A stretch of 22,937 bases of DNA from contig JAFGQA010000125.1 in assembly GCA_016935885.1 (NCBI GenBank), positions 1-22,937 of the forward strand. The letters are read 5' to 3'. This document shows positions 5,981 to 13,607 of this stretch, piece after piece. This DNA comes from Phycisphaerae bacterium (GTDB lineage Bacteria; Planctomycetota; Phycisphaerae; UBA1845; UTPLA1). Each line of letters opens with the position of its first letter. Within the stretch, counting starts at the first letter, position 1. The notes below the pieces were generated by a model. The model was not told the DNA's origin, did not search any database, and saw only the letters and a list, made by a program, of their open reading frames with translations. Made by a program: the position numbers and the translations under genes.

Positions 5981-8124
5981 CCTCCGGCTTCCAGCAATGC
6001 CGCCTCCAGCTTGGCGAGGTGTTGTCGGGCGGCCGCGTGGTTAGGATCTGCCTTGAGCGCTGCCAGGAAGGCGCCCCGCGCCTCCTCCATGCGGCCGAGG
6101 TTACCCAAGGCCATGCCCAGCGAATCGTAGGCCATGGCGTAATCCGGCCTGATCGCGACGGCCTTCTGGAAGGCCTCGACCGCGGATTCGTAGTCCCCGA
6201 GAACCATCAGGGCGTTTCCGACGTTGAAGTGCGGTTCGGGCTCGTCCGGCCGAAGCCTGGCGGCAGTCTGAAATGACTGAAGCGCCTCGGCATGTCGCCG
6301 CAACTCATACAGGCTGATCCCGAGATTCATGTGTGCCCAACGAAACGCGGGATTCAGCTCAATCGCCTTGCGGTAGTCCGCGATCGCATCCTCGTAACGC
6401 CCTTCGGCCATAGCTATGTTGCCGCGGTTGTAGAAACGCTGGTAGGCATTCTTGCCCGATTGCTGCACGACGCCGGTTAGGAGGTATTCGACGGGTGCGT
6501 GGTCATCGGTAAGGACAAGGCCGTCGACCCGCCTGAGCAGATCGCGCACCTGGTCATCGGACAAACGCTGGCCACGGACCTCATCGGCCGTGGGAGAGCC
6601 CGCCAACCGATCGAGATGCAGGTCGCGATGCGACGCGACGATTACGAAGGTGTTTCGCTCCCGGGGGTCGAGGCCACGGCCTGCGTCGTTCGTGAAGAAG
6701 CAGGCTGTGTACTCGAAGGCCTGGCCCGCCGTGTTGAGCATGGCCCCCAGAAACCGGCCTACGTCGAGAATGTCGATGAGGATGGCCATATAGACGCCGT
6801 CCGGCGCCAGGACCTCGTCGACCAGTCCAAGGAATTCGCGTGTGGTCAGGTGATATGGGATGCTGAAGTCGTTGAACACGTCGAGAAAGATGAAGTTGAA
6901 ATCGCGAACGTCTTCTCCGGCATCTTTGCGCCGGACGAGGTCGGCGAGGTACTGGCGACCGTCCAGCGACACGACCTTCAGACGCGGCTCGTCGAGTCGC
7001 AGGCCGAAGGCCTCGACGGCCGCGTCGGTGACGACGCGGTCGATCTCGACGACTTCCACGGAGCTGTTCGGCCAGTGGTTCAAAATGTGGCGAGGGTGGG
7101 CATACCCGCCGCCGCCGAAGACCAGGACGTTGATGTCGCCGCGCCCTGCAGCGACGTGTTCGGTGACCGCGGCGAAGACCTTGTGATAACCATAGATCAG
7201 TTCGTCAGGCTTGTTGACGTTGACCATCGTGTGGACGAGCTTGTCCAGCAGCAGGGCCCGCTCGCCTGGATTATCCGGCACCTCCACGACCCGGACCTGC
7301 GCGTACTCGCTGTCGTGGTGGAACAGGATCCCCGGCACGTCGGCTTCGCGCAGTCCCAGTTCCTCACCTCGGGTCTGTGCCCACTCCCACGGCCCGACGG
7401 CCGTGCAGAGGACCAAGACGCTGATGGCGGCCCAGGCGTAGGCCAGCCAGTGCCTCACGCCGTATAGCACGGCCATGAAGGCAAGAATGCCGGCCACCGT
7501 GTGGTTGATCGCCTGAATGCCGAAATGGGGGATGAAGTAAAAGCCGCACGCGACCGTGCCTATGATGCTGCCGACGGCCCCCCATGCGTAGACGTCACCC
7601 ATGGTCCGGCCAACTACCGTGGACCGCTCGAGGGCCATCTTGGCCACGACAGGGCCGATTGTCCCCAACAACATCGCCGGCAGCGTGAAGGTCAGCATGA
7701 CGTGCGTGAAGATCCGATGCGGCCACGTCAGAAGCCACAGGGCCGACCATTCGCCGACCCAGTTGTTGACCATTGGCACGAAGAAGCAACCTACCGCAGA
7801 AAGAACGAACAGGATGGAAAGCGTTGGGCCCGTGCGATACCGATCGGCGAGTCGGCCGCCGACGTAATAGCCGGCAGCCAACCCCCCAAGGACCACGGCG
7901 ATGATGCTGGTCCAAGTGTAGTTTGAGCTTCCCAGATACCGGGCGGTCTGCCGGCCGGCAAGGATCTCGACCACCATCACACAAGCGCTGGCAACGAAAG
8001 CGGTGGCACAGGGGACGCACATAGTCCGAAACCGGGCGAAGGACCGATCGCTGGCGGGGGACTCGACCAGATCCGGCGGTCGGCGCTCAGAGCCCGGCAC
8101 ATGGTTTGTCTTGTTGGAGCCCAA
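5977..8124 (-). CDS. Fused membrane / spermidine-synthase-like / TPR protein
   Basis: A 715-residue three-part protein. Residues about 35-240 contain some six to seven hydrophobic helices of the fused 'MFS/spermidine synthase' type. Residues about 290-500 form a spermidine-synthase-like Rossmann fold with the SAM/dcSAM-site motif V-L-V-F-G-G-G-G-Y (near 331-340), V-E-V-V-E-I-D-R and F-N-F-I-F-L-D-V-F. Residues about 558-705 hold four TPR units (A-I-x-x-Y-x-K-A-I-E-L-N-P type). Members of this fused family are not shown to make spermidine, and polyamine synthesis should not be assumed. The start is TTG 8124 with GGAG 7 nt upstream (plus-strand 8132-8135). The stop TAG lies inside the CTAG end of a repeat element. 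It probably follows the 8380-9609 gene on the same strand, with a repeat-B copy between them. Confidence 0.85.
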   Translation of the reverse strand: MGSNKTNHVPGSERRPPDLVESPASDRSFARFRTMCVPCATAFVASACVMVVEILAGRQTARYLGSSNYTWTSIIAVVLGGLAAGYYVGGRLADRYRTGPTLSILFVLSAVGCFFVPMVNNWVGEWSALWLLTWPHRIFTHVMLTFTLPAMLLGTIGPVVAKMALERSTVVGRTMGDVYAWGAVGSIIGTVACGFYFIPHFGIQAINHTVAGILAFMAVLYGVRHWLAYAWAAISVLVLCTAVGPWEWAQTRGEELGLREADVPGILFHHDSEYAQVRVVEVPDNPGERALLLDKLVHTMVNVNKPDELIYGYHKVFAAVTEHVAAGRGDINVLVFGGGGYAHPRHILNHWPNSSVEVVEIDRVVTDAAVEAFGLRLDEPRLKVVSLDGRQYLADLVRRKDAGEDVRDFNFIFLDVFNDFSIPYHLTTREFLGLVDEVLAPDGVYMAILIDILDVGRFLGAMLNTAGQAFEYTACFFTNDAGRGLDPRERNTFVIVASHRDLHLDRLAGSPTADEVRGQRLSDDQVRDLLRRVDGLVLTDDHAPVEYLLTGVVQQSGKNAYQRFYNRGNIAMAEGRYEDAIADYRKAIELNPAFRWAHMNLGISLYELRRHAEALQSFQTAARLRPDEPEPHFNVGNALMVLGDYESAVEAFQKAVAIRPDYAMAYDSLGMALGNLGRMEEARGAFLAALKADPNHAAARQHLAKLEAALLEAGG

Positions 8125-8240
8125 TCAGGTTCTCCATAAGTCCCTGCGCGGTGCGCCCGGTATCCGGTGGCGACCATTGTCCTCGGTGCGCCGTCACGCG
8201 GCAACACGCATGGGCACGGAGCCCGGGCTCAGGGTGTGCG

Positions 8241-8368
8241 CGACAGTTCAGGGTGGTGCCACTGGCAGCTTGTCTGCCAGTGTGGATGCCCGATTCGCCA
8301 ACCGGAGGGACTACAGTGGCGGACAAGCCGCCCGTGGCACCCAGAATCGGACGCCGCCGTAAGTGTCA
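8241..8368. repeat. Repeat family B, full copy 2 (~128 bp)
   Basis: Same architecture as 4320-4450: outer CGACAGT/AGTGTCA, inner GGTGCCACTGGC (8255) and GTGGCACC (ending 8342), internal hairpin CTGGCAG/CTGCCAG, and a shared right tail CCCAGAATCG...GCCGCCG...AGTGTCAC. It occupies most of the gap between two minus-strand genes. Confidence 0.8.
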
Positions 8369-8379
8369 CTGAGCCGCGC

Positions 8380-9609
8380 TCAGGCATCTTGTCTCAAGTT
8401 GGCTGCGCCTGGCTTGCCACATGGCGAATCATGCTGATCGAACCGGAAGACGGGGTCGAACAACTCCACACCTAAGATCCTGGCGACCATCGCGTCCTTG
8501 ATCAGGGCAATCTTGATCGTGTCTATCGTGAAGCAAGCGTCGTAGTTGCTTTCGATCGCCCGCCCCATGCCCTCAAGAATCAGCAAGTCGCTGTCGGCCG
8601 CGGCCGCACAGCACTGCGGCGTCACGTCGGCCAAGTCGATCAGCGGCGCAGTACAGCCGGACTCGACGACGCTGATGCGCCCGTCGCGGAGCAGGGCCGC
8701 CAGCGCGATGTCCAGCCTCCGACAGGCGTCGAGGATGCTTCGCAACTCGGCCGCCGTCACGTCGTTCAGGGCCGGCTTGCTATTGGCGGCCAGCACGACC
8801 GACGTGCCCATCCCGGCCAAGTGACGCACGAACGGAATCACGCCGAGGATGATGTCGGGGCCGGCATTGTCCACGAAGAAGAGAGCCTGACGATAAGGCG
8901 GAACACCGCGAGGAAACGAGTGTTGTGCGTCAGGCGTTGAGCAATGGGCGCCGTGCGTCTGCTCGACACGGAGGCAGTGGGAGGCCCAATGATCCAGCCA
9001 GTCGTCAAGCTGATCGATGGGCCATGGCCGCGGCCGGACCTTGTCGCGCGTGGCGACGAAGTCGAAGCTGGCGGCAGGTTGACTGGTGTATGCCCCCGCC
9101 AAGGTCGGACGTTCTTGGGCGGGGGATTCCGTGAATGCATCCACCGCGGCCTTCGAGCCCATGTCAAAGAGATTGCCGGCAAACAGACCGCGGACCAGCC
9201 GTTCATCTCGCCGAGCGGGCGGCGTCGCGTCGATGTCTCGGAGTACGTCCGGCAGCATGCGGAGGGCAAGGTCGTTTTCGCGGCGTTTTAGGTCGGCAAA
9301 AGGATCGACGATCCCGTGGGCGGCGAATCGTTCCTCGCGGTACTGCGTCAGCTCGAGCACGGTGAGGCGGCCGCGGCGGGCGGGATCCCGGCGGAGTTCC
9401 GCCAGGCCGGCCAGATAATCCTGGCGAAAAGCCTCCCATTCCGGCCGGCCAGCGAGCCGATCGCCATCGACGGGTAGCTCGGCCAAAGTGCCGATGTGTG
9501 CCACGAAGAGGTCGAGCCAGTAGTTGCGGACCTCCTCGCCGTCGGCAAGCAGGTCTTGAATGCACGGGCGGTAGGAGCCGGCGTCGGCGATGATGGGCAG
9601 TACGGGCAT
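8380..9609 (-). CDS. DUF89/ARMT1-like metal-dependent phosphatase (pantothenate-kinase-associated type)
   Basis: A 409-residue protein of the DUF89 (ARMT1-like) family. The active-site signature F-F-V-D-N-A-G-P-D-I-I-L-G (Asp247, Asn248, Asp252), the motif A-A-N-S-K-P-A-L-N-D-V-T and the C-terminal L-E-G-M-G-R-A-I-E-S-N match the subfamily found as the C-terminal half of eukaryotic pantothenate kinase 4. Family members are metal-dependent phosphatases; that subfamily removes phosphate from 4'-phosphopantetheine or its oxidised forms, a metabolite damage-control role. Here it stands alone without a kinase domain. The start is fixed at ATG 9609 because an in-frame TAG lies eight codons upstream; no clear Shine-Dalgarno is seen. 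It is divergent from the HEAT-repeat gene. The exact substrate is inferred from the family. Confidence 0.85.
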   Translation of the reverse strand: MPVLPIIADAGSYRPCIQDLLADGEEVRNYWLDLFVAHIGTLAELPVDGDRLAGRPEWEAFRQDYLAGLAELRRDPARRGRLTVLELTQYREERFAAHGIVDPFADLKRRENDLALRMLPDVLRDIDATPPARRDERLVRGLFAGNLFDMGSKAAVDAFTESPAQERPTLAGAYTSQPAASFDFVATRDKVRPRPWPIDQLDDWLDHWASHCLRVEQTHGAHCSTPDAQHSFPRGVPPYRQALFFVDNAGPDIILGVIPFVRHLAGMGTSVVLAANSKPALNDVTAAELRSILDACRRLDIALAALLRDGRISVVESGCTAPLIDLADVTPQCCAAAADSDLLILEGMGRAIESNYDACFTIDTIKIALIKDAMVARILGVELFDPVFRFDQHDSPCGKPGAANLRQDA

Positions 9610-9737
9610 TGTGTGTTGCTGAGCGATCAGCTACCAGCCATCGGCGGCGGCGAGTCCTCAACTGTGTGATTTCGACCCAAAGCTGACGGCTGATGGCCGC
9701 TTGACTGACTAACCAATGGCGGCCATGAGGTTCTATA

Positions 9738-10988
9738 ATGCTGAGCATGGTACCCGAAAACCGACATCGGTGGCGAACCAGCGCAGTAGCCCTGTGGGCG
9801 ACCGTGGCCGTTGTCGCGGTCGCGCAAGGTGATATTCTTCATCTGAATAGCGGCGATAAGATCGAAGGCGAGGTGCTGAAAGACCTCGGCGAGGCCTATC
9901 GCGTGCGCACGCTCCATGGCATCGTTGACATCCCGAAGGAGCGAGTCGTCAAGTACGAGAAGGGTCCGTCGCCGTGGTTCTTGTACAAGGAGAAGCGGAG
10001 GAAATGTGAGGACACCGCGGAGGGGCATTACAGGCTCGCCCGTTGGTGTCGCAAACACGGGTTGCGCGCCGAGGAGACCGAGCACCTAGAGCGGGTCGTC
10101 AAGCTGGATCCGGATCACGCGAAGGCGCGTCGGGCCTTGGGATATGTGCAGGAGAACGGCGGCTGGATCAAGCCGCGGTCACCGAAAGCCCCCACCAAGG
10201 AGGAGCTTGAGGCCCGGCGGATTGCCCGCGAGGAGGAGAGACTGCTCCGGAAGCTGATTTCGGAGTGGTTCGTCAAGATCAAGGCGATCCACAGGGGGCG
10301 GATGGCCAACCAGAAGGGCGGCATGAAATCGGAGAAATTCCGACAGGCCCGCGAGCAGATCCTGGCGATTCAGGACCCATTGGCCTTGCCGGGCCTGACC
10401 GGCGTGCTCAGTGCCGGGAACGTCGCCGCCCGTCGCGTCCTGATCGAGGCGTTGGCCCGTTTCGACGAAGACGAAGCCACGATGAATCTGACCGTCATGA
10501 CGCTGCTCGACCCCTCGGCGGAGATTCGTGAGCTGGCGGCCGTGGAGCTGCGCCGCCGCAAGGATGGGCGGGTCGTCGAACACCTTCGACTGGCGCTCCG
10601 CAACGACGAAGAACACACCTTGCGAAATGCGGCGGTCGCGTTGGGCATCCTGAAGGCTCGCGAGGCGGTGGAAGATCTGATCTCTGTGCTGTCGACCGAG
10701 ACGCGCGGAACGGTCCGCGTGTCCCGCCCCGCATACCTCGACGACGTCCTCGTGGGGTTTGGCGGGGGGTGTCGGTACACGCACGGCAGACGGCTGTTCT
10801 ACTACCGGCCGATGATGATCGGCGTGTTGGGGCCGAACACGATGGTTGGTACGGCGACGTGGTACGAGGACCGTCCCGTTTCGATTCATCGCACGGAGGT
10901 TCAGGAGGCATTGATCGCCATCACGGGACAGAACTTCGGTTTCGACGCCGGCGCATGGCTGCAATGGTGGCGGCAACAGGGCGGATGA
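9738..10988 (+). CDS. Secreted HEAT-repeat protein of unknown function
   Basis: A 416-residue protein. Residues 1-31 form a signal peptide: basic start (R-H-R-W-R), a hydrophobic Ala/Val core and V-A-V-A-Q-G as a likely cleavage site. A short beta domain follows (L-N-S-G-D-K-I-E-G-E-V, about 34-70), then a TPR-like stretch (80-125), a charged Lys/Glu/Arg coiled region (145-175) and HEAT-like helical repeats (about 195-315). The C-terminus has Trp-rich W-L-Q-W-W. This architecture recurs in exported planctomycete proteins; no catalytic residues are apparent, so a scaffold or binding role is inferred. The start ATG 9738 has GAGG 7 nt upstream (9727-9730); ATG 9747 is an alternative and keeps the signal peptide. 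Confidence 0.75.
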   Translation: MLSMVPENRHRWRTSAVALWATVAVVAVAQGDILHLNSGDKIEGEVLKDLGEAYRVRTLHGIVDIPKERVVKYEKGPSPWFLYKEKRRKCEDTAEGHYRLARWCRKHGLRAEETEHLERVVKLDPDHAKARRALGYVQENGGWIKPRSPKAPTKEELEARRIAREEERLLRKLISEWFVKIKAIHRGRMANQKGGMKSEKFRQAREQILAIQDPLALPGLTGVLSAGNVAARRVLIEALARFDEDEATMNLTVMTLLDPSAEIRELAAVELRRRKDGRVVEHLRLALRNDEEHTLRNAAVALGILKAREAVEDLISVLSTETRGTVRVSRPAYLDDVLVGFGGGCRYTHGRRLFYYRPMMIGVLGPNTMVGTATWYEDRPVSIHRTEVQEALIAITGQNFGFDAGAWLQWWRQQGG

Positions 10989-11014
10989 CGACCGGGATCT
11001 TCGAGTTAGGCAGA

Positions 11015-11110
11015 GCGCAGGAATAGCATGATCGATTGTGCCACATGTCTGGCCTGCCGGCTTGCCGTTTGGCGGATCAACCTTCTACATTAGAATCCCG
11101 CGCGACTCCT
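11015..11110 (+). repeat. Repeat family D, copy 1 (pdhA upstream region)
   Basis: A ~96-bp segment that aligns with 22446-22539 over its whole length, beginning GCGCAGGAAT and ending GCGACTCCT. The most conserved part is a run of 21 bases at 11062-11082 starting TTGCCGTTTGGC. It overlaps the pdhA promoter, so the repeat may be a mobile or duplicated promoter unit. Confidence 0.75.
11062..11096 (+). promoter_or_regulatory. Probable pdhA promoter
   Basis: TTGGCG (11069-11074), a 16-bp spacer and TAGAAT (11091-11096), embedded in the 12-mer core TTGCCGTTTGGC (11062-11073) shared with the mqnD promoter. It lies about 30 nt upstream of the GTG start. An alternative reading is TTGCCG-18-TACATT. 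Confidence 0.55.
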
Positions 11111-11126
11111 TACGAAAGGACACCGT

Positions 11127-12209
11127 GTGCCCAGAGGGAAGCTGGAACTTCGCCACTGCGTCGAGTCGCTATCCGTCCTCGGCGCCGACGGCAGCGTCGA
11201 TGCGGCCTTGGAGCCGCAGATCGAGGCGCAGGACCTGCGAAGGCTGTACAAGGCCATGCTTCTGGCTCGGCGATACGACGAGAAGATGCTGAGCCTACAG
11301 CGGCAGGGGCGGATTGGGACGTACGCGCCTTCATTAGGCCAGGAGGCCGCGTCGCTGGGACCCGCTTATGTCCTGGGGGAGCATGACTGGTTGATCCCGT
11401 CCTTCCGTGAGCCGGCGGCAATGCTGCACAGGGGCTGGCCGATCGAGAAGCTGATCCTGTATTGGAGCGGCAACGAATACGGCAACCAGGTTCCGGACGG
11501 CGTCAACGATCTGCCGATGGCGATGCCTGTTGCGACGCAGTGTCTGCACGCCGCGGGCGTTGCGTGGGGTTGCAAGCTGAGCGGCGGCAAGAACGTCGCG
11601 CTCGGATTCGTGGGCGACGGCGGGACCAGCGAGGGCGACTTCCATGAAGCGATGAACTGCGCCGGGGTTTTTCAGCTACCGTTGGTGATGATCGTTCAGA
11701 ACAACCAGTGGGCGGGCTCGTTCCCACGGGCCAGGCAAACCGCGTCGGCCACGATCGCGCAGAAGGCGTTGGCGTATGGCTTCAACGGCATTCAAGCAGA
11801 CGGGAACGACATCCTGGCCATGATCGTCGCCACCGGCGAGGCGGTGCGGACGGCACGCGACGGCGGAGGGCCGACCATCATCGAGGCCGTGACGTACCGA
11901 TTGGGCGCGCACACAACCGCGGACGCCCCGGAGACGTATCGCTCGGATGAGGAGGTCGCGGAGTGGAGGACGCGCGATCCGCTCCCGCGGTTCTGGGCCT
12001 ATCTTCAGAAACGGAACATCCTGGACGAGAAGCACCGAGACCTGCTCGAAGAGGAAATCACCCAGGAGATCTCCGCCGCAGTGGAACGGGCGGAATCGTT
12101 CGAGCCGGACGTGACCGAGCCGTTCCGCCACTGCTTCGCGCGGATGCCGAGTCACTTGCAGGACCAGTTGCGGGAATTCCAGGCGTATCTCGACATGGGC
12201 GAGGGCTGA
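11127..12209 (+). CDS. pdhA: Pyruvate dehydrogenase E1 component, alpha subunit
   Basis: A 360-residue thiamine-diphosphate enzyme subunit. It carries the TPP/Mg motif G-D-G-G-T-S-E-G-D (Gly163-Asp164-Gly165) ending in Asn192-Asn193, and the family pattern Q-T-A-S-A-T-I-A-Q-K-A-x-A-Y-G. With E1 beta it decarboxylates pyruvate and passes the acetyl group to lipoyl-E2. The branched-chain E1 paralogue is the main alternative; the adjacent E1 beta, E2 and E3 genes and overall similarity favour pyruvate, but substrate is an inference. The start is GTG 11127 with GAAAGGA 6 nt upstream (11114-11120). pdhB follows after 32 bp. Confidence 0.92.
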   Translation: MPRGKLELRHCVESLSVLGADGSVDAALEPQIEAQDLRRLYKAMLLARRYDEKMLSLQRQGRIGTYAPSLGQEAASLGPAYVLGEHDWLIPSFREPAAMLHRGWPIEKLILYWSGNEYGNQVPDGVNDLPMAMPVATQCLHAAGVAWGCKLSGGKNVALGFVGDGGTSEGDFHEAMNCAGVFQLPLVMIVQNNQWAGSFPRARQTASATIAQKALAYGFNGIQADGNDILAMIVATGEAVRTARDGGGPTIIEAVTYRLGAHTTADAPETYRSDEEVAEWRTRDPLPRFWAYLQKRNILDEKHRDLLEEEITQEISAAVERAESFEPDVTEPFRHCFARMPSHLQDQLREFQAYLDMGEG

Positions 12210-12241
12210 AAGCAGAAGGCCTCCCCCGCGGACTTGACGCA

Positions 12242-13222
12242 ATGGCATTCATAAACATGGCCGAGGCGCTGAACCTCGCGTTGCGAGAGGCCCTCGCGGA
12301 AGACGACCGTGTGATCATCCTCGGCCAAGACATCGGCCGGGATGAAGGTGTGCTTTGCGCAAGCGCGATGCTGCGGGAGCGATTCGGTCCGGATCGCGTG
12401 GTCGGTTTCCCCGTGGCGGCCTCGGCGATGGTTGGCTTGGCCGTCGGCCTGTGTTTCACCGGGTACAGGCCGGTCTGCGAGATGCAGTCCTCGGGATTCG
12501 GTTACCACGCGTTCCATCAACTCGAAAACCACGCGTCGCGTTTTCGCAACAGAACGCGCGGGCGGTACACGTGCCCATTGGTCGTTCGCATGACGTACGG
12601 CGGTGGCGTCCGGGGGCTCGAGCACCAAAGCGAAAGCCGTGAGGCCATCTGGGCACACGTGCCGGGCTTGAAGGTGGCCATCCCGTCTGGGCCGCGGAAC
12701 GCCCGGGCGCTCCTGCGAGCGTCGATTCTCGACGCCGATCCCGTCGTGTTTTACGAGCCAAAGGCCTGCTACCACGCATTCAAGGAGGAAGTGCCCGACG
12801 AGCCGGAGACGATGGAGATTGGTAAGGCCGACGTGGTGCGTGAGGGCCGCGACGTCACCATCATCTCGTACGGCGCATCGATGCGATCCGTCCTCGAAGC
12901 GGCCGGCGAACTCGAGGACGGGCACCACATCGACGCGGAGGTCGTGAACCTGTTGAGCCTGGTGCCCATGGACACCGACACGATCTGCTCGTCAGTGAAG
13001 AAGACCGGGCGGTGTGTAGTTGTGCATGAGGCGCCGCGAACGTGCGGACCGGCCGCCGAGATCATGGCTCGAATCGTCGAGAACGTCCTGGTGTATCTGG
13101 AGGCACCGATCCGGCGTGTGACGGGGTACGACCTGGTGGCGCCATACTTCAATCTTCAGCAGCCATACCTGCCCAACTCGTGCAAGGTGGTGACAGCCGT
13201 TCGCGAAGTGGTTAACTTCTAG
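12242..13222 (+). CDS. pdhB: Pyruvate dehydrogenase E1 component, beta subunit
   Basis: A 326-residue transketolase-like subunit, normal length. It opens M-A-F-I-N-M-A-E-A-L-N-L-A-L-R-E-A-L and has the expected G-Q-D-I-G-R-D-E-G-V, a pyrimidine-binding domain, and a C-terminal domain with V-V-H-E-A-P and R-V-T-G-Y-D. It completes the alpha2-beta2 E1 with pdhA. The frame is open back to 11963, but ATG 12242 is chosen because it starts exactly at the family N-terminus and lies 32 bp after the pdhA stop; the Shine-Dalgarno is weak, suggesting coupled translation. Its stop TAG (13220-13222) is part of the CTAG left end of a family-A repeat, which then separates it from pdhC. Confidence 0.93.
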   Translation: MAFINMAEALNLALREALAEDDRVIILGQDIGRDEGVLCASAMLRERFGPDRVVGFPVAASAMVGLAVGLCFTGYRPVCEMQSSGFGYHAFHQLENHASRFRNRTRGRYTCPLVVRMTYGGGVRGLEHQSESREAIWAHVPGLKVAIPSGPRNARALLRASILDADPVVFYEPKACYHAFKEEVPDEPETMEIGKADVVREGRDVTIISYGASMRSVLEAAGELEDGHHIDAEVVNLLSLVPMDTDTICSSVKKTGRCVVVHEAPRTCGPAAEIMARIVENVLVYLEAPIRRVTGYDLVAPYFNLQQPYLPNSCKVVTAVREVVNF

Positions 13223-13350
13223 TACGGCGTTTCACGAATAGAACGACTGTACGCTCTGCCGAGAATCCTTTCTCGGTACCGGCTTCAGGACCGAGAAGGG
13301 ATTCTCGGTCCAGCAATCGTAGTCGCGTTTCCTGTGAAACGCGGTACTAG
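13219..13350. repeat. Repeat family A, full copy 3 (132 bp)
   Basis: Bounded by CTAG at both ends (13219-13222 and 13347-13350) with 17-bp inverted repeats (CTAGTACGGCGTTTCAC; GTGAAACGCGGTACTAG), one mismatch. Three perfect hairpins: 13259-13276 (7-bp stem), 13288-13311 (10-bp stem, GGGA loop) and 13324-13343 (8-bp stem, CTGT loop). It begins in the pdhB stop codon, so it forms the start of the pdhB 3' flank and could influence read-through into pdhC. Confidence 0.88.
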
Positions 13351-13607
13351 CAGCCCGTGCGAAGACGAGCCGCGGGCATCGGCCCGCGCGGCCGTGCGCG
13401 ACGGTATCCGGCTTCCACAGATGCGGGTGACAGCGCGAGCCCTCCCCGGCAGTGCGCCGGCGCAGAACCGTGAAGAAGGCAGCGCTCGGCACCCATCCCG
13501 AGGCTGCGGCGCTGACGCCGGGGCCGGCGCTGCATCACAGGTCAAAGGTCCACGTCATACGAGGTAGCGGAAGAGGCCATTGGTTTCAGTAGCGAGCAGG
13601 GCGACAC
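13351..13607. other. pdhB-pdhC intergenic remainder
   Basis: It begins with AGCAGCCCGTG directly after the family-A CTAG, which matches the left terminus of family C, but the rest of a family-C element is not recognisable. The remaining ~240 bp are GC-rich with several short inverted repeats (for example CCGGGGCCGG) and no convincing gene or promoter. Confidence 0.5.

Noticed and set aside
9734..9747. TATAAT directly at the start of the HEAT-repeat gene, suggesting a leaderless mRNA from ATG 9747
   Set aside because: GAGG at 9727-9730 gives ATG 9738 a normal ribosome site, and the only good -35 (TTGACT 9701) is 27 bp away, so the TATAAT is probably coincidental.
11963..12241. Upstream extension of pdhB
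   Set aside because: The extra 93 residues overlap pdhA, are Arg/Gly/Pro-rich and precede the conserved E1 beta N-terminus that starts at ATG 12242.
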